Assembly (NCBI RefSeq): GCF_014635185.1
Contig: NZ_BMCM01000001.1
Location: 62,001 to 126,000 of the forward strand
Origin: Microbacterium murale
Lineage (GTDB): Bacteria > Actinomycetota > Actinomycetes > Actinomycetales > Microbacteriaceae
DNA: 64,000 nt
Direction of reading: 5' to 3'
How positions within the stretch are numbered: the stretch's first letter is position 1; every line of letters starts with the position of its first letter. Below are positions 57,784 through 64,000 of this stretch, in pieces. The translations under genes were made by a program, and so were the position numbers. The notes beneath the pieces are model-generated. The model was not told where the DNA came from, did no database searches, and saw nothing but the letters and a program-made list of their open reading frames with translations.

Positions 57784-59115
57784 TCAGAAAGGCGCCTCGG
57801 ACGGCATCCGGTCGGCGACGTCTTCGAAGGTGACATATGTGGCGACGCCCGGCGGGCGATCGACGTAGATTCTGCCGGTGGGACTGGTCCATTCCAGCAC
57901 TCCACCGCCGAGTTGTCGCACTTTCCATGGTGTCTCGTGCTTGGTCACGTGATGTCGTCGGCAGAAGTCGGCCAAGTTGGCGAGCGTGGTCGCGCCTCCG
58001 CGCGCATGGTCGATCGTGTGGTCTCCATCGCACAGCCTCGCCAGGAGTCTGCACCCTGGGAACCTGCAGCGCCGGTCTCTCGCCTTCAGATACCGGCGCA
58101 TCTCGGCCGACGGACGGTATCTGTCCACCCCGAGCACCATTCCTGACGCCGGATGTGTGAAGACCCGATCGAAACCCGGTGCATTACCGGTCAGGATCCG
58201 AGCCGTCGCGGGGTCGACCGGCCCGACTCCCTCGAGATGCGCAGGAGAGGCGATCTCGTCGGGGTCAGTAAGGCTCAGCGCCGGGACCGTGATATCGATG
58301 TGCGCGCGGATCTCCCCGAGCAGCCCGTCTTCGGTCTGATGGCCGGTGGGCGTTCCGGTAAGCACGAGATCGGCGAGCAGATCGAATCGCAGTTGATTCA
58401 ACGTACGCTCATCCGCGAAGTCATCTGCCGAGGCATCCGACGCAACGCCACCGGCCAGTTTTGCGGCCCGAGCGTTCTCCGCCTTCACCTTCAAACCCAT
58501 CTGCGTCGCTCTGTCGTGCATGCCGTTGACGATCGCGCTCGGTCCGAAGAGCGTGAGCTCGCTCATGCCGTCGTCGCGTCCTCTCACCCACGTCCCGCGC
58601 TTCTCGCGCGCCTCGCGGTGCCGCTCGGTGAACGACGTCGCTCGAAAGCGTTCCGCCGTCTGCGCGGCGAACGGACGCAGCCGGTTCGGGGATTCAGCCT
58701 CGGCACGCGCGACGACGATCGCTTCGTAGCCGGCCCTGTCCTCAGCATCCTCGATCTGATCCCCAGCATCCATGATGACGCGCACATGCGCCTGTGAGAT
58801 GCGACCGGCACCGTACGACGCCGCCGTCGCAGGGAAGCGCTCCGCGAGTCGTGCTGCCGTACCCATGTGCGATTCGATCGTCCGATCACTCAACCGCAGC
58901 GCCGCGCCGATCTCAGTCGCGATCGCGCGCTGTGACATCTCCCGCGATTCGACCGAGTCGAACGGCTCATCATCGGCGATGCGCGAGGCAGTCGCCAACA
59001 GCGCGGACTTCGTCGCCATCAACTGATTGATCGTCTGATCCACCGACGAGAGCGTGGTGACGACATCTTCGAGCAGCGCGTTCAGCGCCGGAGAAGTCAT
59101 CGTCGAAATGTTCAT
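57784..59115 (-). CDS. DUF222/HNH endonuclease-like protein
   Basis: 443 residues. DUF222 helical domain (about 30-250), then a C-terminal HNH motif: C-R-F-P-G-C, C-D-G-D-H-T-I-D-H-A-R-G-G-A-T, N-L-A-D-F-C-R-R-H-H near residues 350-395. This multicopy actinobacterial family (REP13E12-like) is thought to derive from mobile elements; nuclease activity is plausible. ATG 59115 or ATG 59100 may start it; a GTTCA/TGAAC inverted repeat precedes it. The gap to 59269 holds only this and the next gene's promoter. Confidence 0.88.
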   Translation of the reverse strand: MNISTMTSPALNALLEDVVTTLSSVDQTINQLMATKSALLATASRIADDEPFDSVESREMSQRAIATEIGAALRLSDRTIESHMGTAARLAERFPATAASYGAGRISQAHVRVIMDAGDQIEDAEDRAGYEAIVVARAEAESPNRLRPFAAQTAERFRATSFTERHREAREKRGTWVRGRDDGMSELTLFGPSAIVNGMHDRATQMGLKVKAENARAAKLAGGVASDASADDFADERTLNQLRFDLLADLVLTGTPTGHQTEDGLLGEIRAHIDITVPALSLTDPDEIASPAHLEGVGPVDPATARILTGNAPGFDRVFTHPASGMVLGVDRYRPSAEMRRYLKARDRRCRFPGCRLLARLCDGDHTIDHARGGATTLANLADFCRRHHVTKHETPWKVRQLGGGVLEWTSPTGRIYVDRPPGVATYVTFEDVADRMPSEAPF

Positions 59116-59268
59116 ATCTTCATTGAACTACTACCCTCAGACATTCACTCATATGTCTTCCGACGCCAGCTCTTCTCCCGCTGCCCCGTCGAGAACTGAG
59201 CTGCGAACACGCGACTCGCCGCAGACGCCCGGGACGTAAGCGCGCGCGTCACCCGCCAGTATGGGTCT

Positions 59269-59643
59269 GTGCGGATCATCGGCGGTGTTTCCCTGGTCAT
59301 CGCAGCGACGCTTCTTGGCCTGTTCGGCGTTCTCATGCTCGGGGTGTCCGGGCTCAGTTGGGCGGGCCCTGGGTTCACCATCATCCAGTACTCCGATTCG
59401 GATGACACCGAGCGGTCCATCGGTATAGGGATGGGCATCATCGCCCTCGTGGCGTGGTTCCTGCTGCTGTTGTCCGCTTCGCTTGTGGGGCTGCGTGGCG
59501 GACGTCCTACGCGCGCGCGACGCGTCGCGGTCTGGATTGTCGTAGGGATGAGCGCCGTCCTCGTGCTGGGGCTGACGATCGTGGTGCTGTCCACGCCGCC
59601 GCCCCCGAGCGAGTATCCGCTGCCGGAGTGGAACCGCGCGTGA
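59269..59643 (+). CDS. Three-helix membrane protein of unknown function
   Basis: 124 residues with three transmembrane helices (about 3-26, 51-73 and 84-107) and a Pro-rich short C-terminus. No motif beyond the helices. The start GTG 59269 lies 6 nt after CAGTAT (59257-59262), a leaderless promoter with a weaker -10. It precedes the helicase gene by 103 bp on the same strand. Function unknown. Confidence 0.7.
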   Translation: MRIIGGVSLVIAATLLGLFGVLMLGVSGLSWAGPGFTIIQYSDSDDTERSIGIGMGIIALVAWFLLLLSASLVGLRGGRPTRARRVAVWIVVGMSAVLVLGLTIVVLSTPPPPSEYPLPEWNRA

Positions 59644-59746
59644 CCGGGCTCCACAGCCCGCCCGGTGCCCGACCTCACGTTTAAGACCGCACCCACCAAA
59701 GCTGGGAGACAGCCCCGATGTCCGATCCACCGGCGATGATGGAGTG

Positions 59747-62700
59747 ATGAGCGATGTGCTCGAACGCTTCACCCCTGCCACACAGGACTGGTTCCGGGGT
59801 GCGTTCAGCGCGCCCACGCCGGCACAGGCGGGCGCATGGGATGCGATCTCTGCCGGCAGGCATGCGCTCGTCGTCGCCCCGACCGGCTCGGGCAAGACCC
59901 TCTCGGCCTTCCTCTGGGCGATCGACCGCGTCTTCCGCGAGAGAACGGATGCCGGCGATGCCGCCCCCGCGAAGGGCACAGCGCGCACGCGCATCCTCTA
60001 CATCTCACCCCTGAAGGCGCTGGGCGTCGACGTCGAGCGCAACCTCCGCTCCCCGCTGGTCGGCATCGGGCAGTCCGCCCGCCGGCTGGGGATGGCAGCC
60101 CCGTCGGTGAGCGTCGGCGTCCGCTCCGGCGACACCACCTCCAGCGACCGCCGCAAGCTCGTGTCTGACCCGCCCGACATCCTCATCACCACCCCCGAGT
60201 CGCTCTACCTGATGCTCACCAGCCGCGCCGGCGAAACGCTGCGCGACGTGCACACCGTGATCATCGACGAGGTGCACGCGGTCGCTGCGACCAAACGCGG
60301 CGCACACCTCGCGGTGAGCCTCGAGCGCTTGGATGCCCTCCGGCGCACCGGCGGTACGGAAAAGCCCGCACAGCGCATCGGCCTCTCCGCCACCGTGCGC
60401 CCCATCGACGAGGTCGCACGCTTTCTCGGCGGATCAGAGCTCGTCGAGATCGTCGCCCCGAAAGCATCCAAGACATTCGACCTCTCGGTCGTCGTGCCGA
60501 TGGACGACATGACCAACCCGCCTCCCCCACCCGGCGCACCGCCAGCGAGCGACGACCCCGCCGAGTACACCGAGGTCACCGGATCGGTCTGGCCGCACGT
60601 CGAAGAGGCGATCGTCGACCGCATCCTCGAGAACAAGTCCACGATCGTCTTCTCCAACTCCCGACGTCTCGCCGAGCGCCTCACCGGCCGACTCAACGAG
60701 ATCTACGCCGAGCGCATCGGTGTACCCGTCCCGGAACCGGCGGGGCCGCCTGCCGCGATGATGGCGCAGGCCGGATCCACCGCGGGCGCAGAAGCCGTGC
60801 TCGCCAAGGCGCACCACGGCTCGGTCTCGAAGGAGCAGCGGGCACTCGTCGAGGAAGAGCTGAAATCCGGCATCCTGCGCTGCGTCGTCGCGACGAGCAG
60901 CCTCGAACTCGGCATCGACATGGGCGCGGTCGACCTCGTCATCCAGGTCGAGGCTCCGCCGTCCGCGGCATCCGGTCTGCAACGCGTCGGTCGCGCCGGT
61001 CACCAGGTCGGCGAGATCAGCCGCGCCGCGCTCTTCCCCAAGCACCGCGGCGACGTGCTCCACACCGCGATCGTCACCGAGCGGATGCTGGCGGGCAAGA
61101 TCGAGGCGATCGCCGTGCCGCGCAATCCACTCGACATCCTCGCGCAGCAGACCGTCGCCGCATGCGCGCTGGCACCGATCAGCGTCGAGGAATGGTTCGA
61201 GACCGTGCGGCGCAGCGCGCCGTTCCAGTCGCTCCCCCGGTCCGCCTACGAGGCGACGCTCGACCTGCTCGCGGGCCGGTTCCCGTCGGACGAGTTCGCC
61301 GAGCTCCGTCCGCGCCTCATCTGGGATCGAGATGCCGGCACGCTCACCGGACGCCCTGGCGCACAGCGGATCGCCGTCACCAGCGGTGGCACAATCCCCG
61401 ACCGCGGACTGTTCGGCGTCTTCGTCGCCGGTGAAGGCGCCGGCCGACGCGTCGGCGAGCTCGACGAGGAGATGGTCTACGAGTCACGAGTGGGCGACGT
61501 GTTCACGCTCGGCACGACGAGCTGGCGGATCGCGGAGATCACCCACGACCGCGTCAATGTGCTGCCCGCGTACGGGCAGCCGGGCAAGGTGCCGTTCTGG
61601 CACGGCGACGGCATCGGCCGTCCCTTCGAGCTGGGCGAGGCGCTGGGGAAGTTCTCCCGCGAGGTGTCGGCCGCCACCCCGGAGAAGGCGGCGCAGCGCC
61701 TGATCGAGGCGGGCCTCGACGAGCAGGCGCGCACCAATCTGATGGCGCATCTCAGCGAGCAGCGCGAAGCCACCGGCACCCTCCCGACCGACCGCACGCT
61801 GACGGTCGAGCGCGGCCGCGACGAGGTCGGCGACTGGCGCGTCATCCTGCATTCCCCATACGGCATGAAAGTGCACGCGCCGTGGGCGCTCGCGATCAAT
61901 GCGCGGATCAGAGAGCGCCTCGGCGTCGAGGGTTCGGCGGTCGCGAGCGACGACGGGATCATCGTCCGGGTTCCGGATGCCGACGCCGAGCCGCCCGGCG
62001 CCGAACTGTTCGTCTTCGACCCCGACGAACTCGAGCACGTGGTCACCGAGGAGGTCGGCGGCTCCGCCCTGTTCGCCTCGAGGTTCCGCGAGTGCGCCGC
62101 ACGTGCCCTCCTGATGCCGCGCATGAACCCGAACAAGCGCACCCCGCTGTGGCAGCAGCGCCAGCGTTCAGCGCAACTGCTCGAGGTCGCACGGCGCCAC
62201 CCCACGTTCCCGGTGATCCTCGAGACTCTGCGCGAGGTGCTGCAGGACGTCTACGATCTGCCATCGCTGAGGCGGCTCACGAACGCCATCGCCGAGCGCA
62301 AGGTGCGCCTCGTCGAGACGGAGCCGGCGCAACCGTCGCCGTACGCCCGAGACCTGCTGTTCGGCTACGTCGGCGCATTCATGTACGAGGGCGACTCTCC
62401 GCTCGCCGAGCGTCGCGCCGCCGCACTGTCGGTCGATCCGGCTCTGCTCGGCGAGCTCCTCGGCACGGTCGAACTGCGCGAGCTGCTCGACCCCGACGTG
62501 CTGGCCCAGTGGGAGCAGGAGGCGCAGCGCCTCGACCCCGAGCGCCGCGTACGGGGCCTGGAAGGCGTCGCCGATCTGCTGCGGATGCTCGGACCCCTTG
62601 ATGCCGCTGAGGTCGCCGCCCGACTGGATGGCGAGAGCGGTACCGCGCAGGAACATCTCGACGCCCTGATCACCACCCGCAGGGCGATCCCCGTCACGAT

Positions 62701-64000
62701 CGCCGGCATCCCTCGCGTCGCCGCCATAGAAGACGCGGGTCGCCTTCGCGACGCGCTGGGCGTCGCGCTGCCCACCGGCATTCCGGTCGCGTTCCTCGAG
62801 CCGTTCGCCGACCCCCTCGGCGATCTGGTCGCCCGTTTCGCGCGCACACACGGCCCTTTCACGACGGATGCCGTGTCGCTCCGCTTCGGCCTCGGCTCTG
62901 CCGTCGCCCGTCACACGCTGCAGCGGCTGGAGAACGCCGGCCGCCTCACCAGCGGATACTTCCTGCCGGAGGCGGCAGGAAGCGGATCCGAGATCGAATG
63001 GTGCGACGCCGAGGTGCTGCGCCGGCTACGGATGCGCTCGCTCGCCGCCATCCGCGGCAGCGTCGAGCCGGTCTCCCCCGAGGCGTACGCCCGGTTCCTG
63101 CCCGAATGGCAGCACCTCGGGCGCCCGCTCGAGGGACTCGACGGCGTCGTGTCGGTGATCGAACAGTTCGCCGGCGTACCGATCCCGGCGAGCGCATGGG
63201 AATCGCTCATCCTGCCCTCCAGGGTCCGCGGCTACACGCCTGCGCTGCTGGATGAGCTCACGGCCAGCGGCGAAGTCATCTGGTCCGGACACGGCACGCT
63301 TCCCGGCCGCGACGGATGGGTGTCGCTGCATCCTGCCGACCTCGCGCCCTTCACGCTGCCCGAGCCCGAGGACGAGCTCGCACCCGACTCCCTCGAATCG
63401 CAGCTGGTGAGCGCGCTGAGCGCCGGTGGCGCCTACTTCGCCGCACAGCTGCGTGAGATGACCGGAGCCGAGAACGAGCAGTCGGTGCTCGAGGCACTGT
63501 GGAACCTCACCTGGTCGAGCAGAGTCACCAACGACACGTTCGCTCCCATCCGGTCGCTGCTCGCCGGCGGCTCGCAGGCGCACCGGGTGACCCGCCGTGC
63601 GCCTCGCACGCGCACGTACCGCGGCATGTCTCTGGCGCGCACCCCCGCCAGGCCGGCAGCGGTCGGCGGGCGCTGGTCGCTGCTACCCGCGGCGGAGACG
63701 GATGCTGCGCGTCGCGCCACCGTGAACGCCGGTCTGCTGCTCGACCGCTACGGCGTCGTGACCCGCGGCGCCGTGCAGGCCGAGGGGACCCCCGGCGGGT
63801 TCGCCCAGGCATACCGGGTGCTGGCCGGGTTCGAAGAGGCCGGGCACTGCCGACGCGGGTACGTCATCGAGAAGCTCGGGGCCGCGCAGTTCGCGGCATC
63901 CGCCACCGTCGATCGCCTGCGCACCTTCGTAGCCGTCGCCGATCCGCCGCCGCGCAAGGCCGTCACGCTCGCCGCGACCGACCCTGCGAACCCTTACGGT
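59747..64000 (+). CDS. lhr: Lhr-family long helicase, cut by the right window edge
   Basis: At least 1418 codons; the 3' end lies outside the window. Helicase core: Walker A A-P-T-G-S-G-K-T (44-51), DEVH box near residue 172, S-A-T near 212 and motif VI Q-R-V-G-R-A-G-H near 410. Then the Lhr winged-helix/beta-barrel core domain and a long C-terminal extension (about residues 850-1418+), typical of actinobacterial Lhr, an ATP-dependent 3'-5' DNA translocase and DNA:RNA helicase in repair. ATG 59747 lies 6 nt after GATGAT and overlaps a GGAGTG element. Monocistronic as far as seen. Confidence 0.93.
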   Translation, partial: MSDVLERFTPATQDWFRGAFSAPTPAQAGAWDAISAGRHALVVAPTGSGKTLSAFLWAIDRVFRERTDAGDAAPAKGTARTRILYISPLKALGVDVERNLRSPLVGIGQSARRLGMAAPSVSVGVRSGDTTSSDRRKLVSDPPDILITTPESLYLMLTSRAGETLRDVHTVIIDEVHAVAATKRGAHLAVSLERLDALRRTGGTEKPAQRIGLSATVRPIDEVARFLGGSELVEIVAPKASKTFDLSVVVPMDDMTNPPPPPGAPPASDDPAEYTEVTGSVWPHVEEAIVDRILENKSTIVFSNSRRLAERLTGRLNEIYAERIGVPVPEPAGPPAAMMAQAGSTAGAEAVLAKAHHGSVSKEQRALVEEELKSGILRCVVATSSLELGIDMGAVDLVIQVEAPPSAASGLQRVGRAGHQVGEISRAALFPKHRGDVLHTAIVTERMLAGKIEAIAVPRNPLDILAQQTVAACALAPISVEEWFETVRRSAPFQSLPRSAYEATLDLLAGRFPSDEFAELRPRLIWDRDAGTLTGRPGAQRIAVTSGGTIPDRGLFGVFVAGEGAGRRVGELDEEMVYESRVGDVFTLGTTSWRIAEITHDRVNVLPAYGQPGKVPFWHGDGIGRPFELGEALGKFSREVSAATPEKAAQRLIEAGLDEQARTNLMAHLSEQREATGTLPTDRTLTVERGRDEVGDWRVILHSPYGMKVHAPWALAINARIRERLGVEGSAVASDDGIIVRVPDADAEPPGAELFVFDPDELEHVVTEEVGGSALFASRFRECAARALLMPRMNPNKRTPLWQQRQRSAQLLEVARRHPTFPVILETLREVLQDVYDLPSLRRLTNAIAERKVRLVETEPAQPSPYARDLLFGYVGAFMYEGDSPLAERRAAALSVDPALLGELLGTVELRELLDPDVLAQWEQEAQRLDPERRVRGLEGVADLLRMLGPLDAAEVAARLDGESGTAQEHLDALITTRRAIPVTIAGIPRVAAIEDAGRLRDALGVALPTGIPVAFLEPFADPLGDLVARFARTHGPFTTDAVSLRFGLGSAVARHTLQRLENAGRLTSGYFLPEAAGSGSEIEWCDAEVLRRLRMRSLAAIRGSVEPVSPEAYARFLPEWQHLGRPLEGLDGVVSVIEQFAGVPIPASAWESLILPSRVRGYTPALLDELTASGEVIWSGHGTLPGRDGWVSLHPADLAPFTLPEPEDELAPDSLESQLVSALSAGGAYFAAQLREMTGAENEQSVLEALWNLTWSSRVTNDTFAPIRSLLAGGSQAHRVTRRAPRTRTYRGMSLARTPARPAAVGGRWSLLPAAETDAARRATVNAGLLLDRYGVVTRGAVQAEGTPGGFAQAYRVLAGFEEAGHCRRGYVIEKLGAAQFAASATVDRLRTFVAVADPPPRKAVTLAATDPANPYG

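Noticed and set aside
1-64000. Search for mobile elements, prophage, CRISPR, rRNA and toxin-antitoxin pairs
   Set aside because: No transposase, integrase, CRISPR repeat, rRNA or toxin pair was recognised. The DUF222/HNH gene is only related to element-derived families.

Overview
The window is a chromosomal segment of a high-GC Gram-positive actinobacterium. Gene content, codon use, menaquinone genes without ubiquinone genes, MalF-type transporters, DUF222/HNH and DUF4229 proteins, and a strong habit of leaderless transcription (a TAnnnT box 6-7 nt before the start codon at many genes) point to the family Microbacteriaceae, most likely Microbacterium. This assignment is inferred from gene content, not from an rRNA. 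Genes are densely packed, with many ATGA or 1-bp overlaps. The largest gap is about 290 bp (55154-55444). I see no insertion sequence, phage, CRISPR array or rRNA. One atypical tRNA-like structure is present.

Layout: 1-3450 small membrane proteins and a PadR/HAAS sensor pair. 3448-7450 a maltose-type ABC importer (malE, malF, malG) with LacI-type operators and a strong hairpin between malE and malF. 7480-9013 yajQ and a hydrolase. 9068-17118 respiration genes: a ferredoxin-NADP reductase, then menaquinone genes (polyprenyl diphosphate synthase, menG, menF, menD) interleaved with DUF402, PPK2 and PLDc-N proteins; menA lies apart at 35407-36375. 17170-19327 a TetR-controlled drug exporter. 19395-19898 a lysine/alanine-rich histone-like protein. 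19994-24296 an arsenic locus: Acr3, an ArsR-ArsC fusion, a free ArsC, a flavoprotein with a cysteine tail and a second ArsR. 24333-31879 a GH38 alpha-mannosidase with an ABC importer and a ROK repressor. 32137-35002 a WYL regulator divergent from an ABC exporter. 36415-38832 small enzymes and regulators. 38834-41421 Lrp with a DUF6421/SDR pair. 41418-43973 an MFS protein and a threonine aldolase.

The most interesting block is 43998-52085, two same-strand operons that share a TCCTATAGGA operator and one GntR/FCD regulator. One encodes a sugar-acid-type MFS symporter, a 33-residue membrane protein, an SDR, a lambda-crystallin-like 3-hydroxy dehydrogenase and a metal-binding TIM-barrel enzyme. 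The other encodes a dihydroxyacetone-kinase-like tetrulose kinase, an RpiB paralogue and a triosephosphate-isomerase paralogue, the gene trio known for L-erythrulose catabolism in mycobacteria. I infer a route that imports a sugar acid, oxidises it at C3, decarboxylates it to a tetrulose and feeds it to erythrose-4-phosphate.

The right end holds a NUDIX protein, an esterase, a secreted nuclease-like protein, an ABC-F ATPase behind a structured leader next to a nucleotidyltransferase, a DUF222/HNH endonuclease and a long Lhr helicase that runs off the window.
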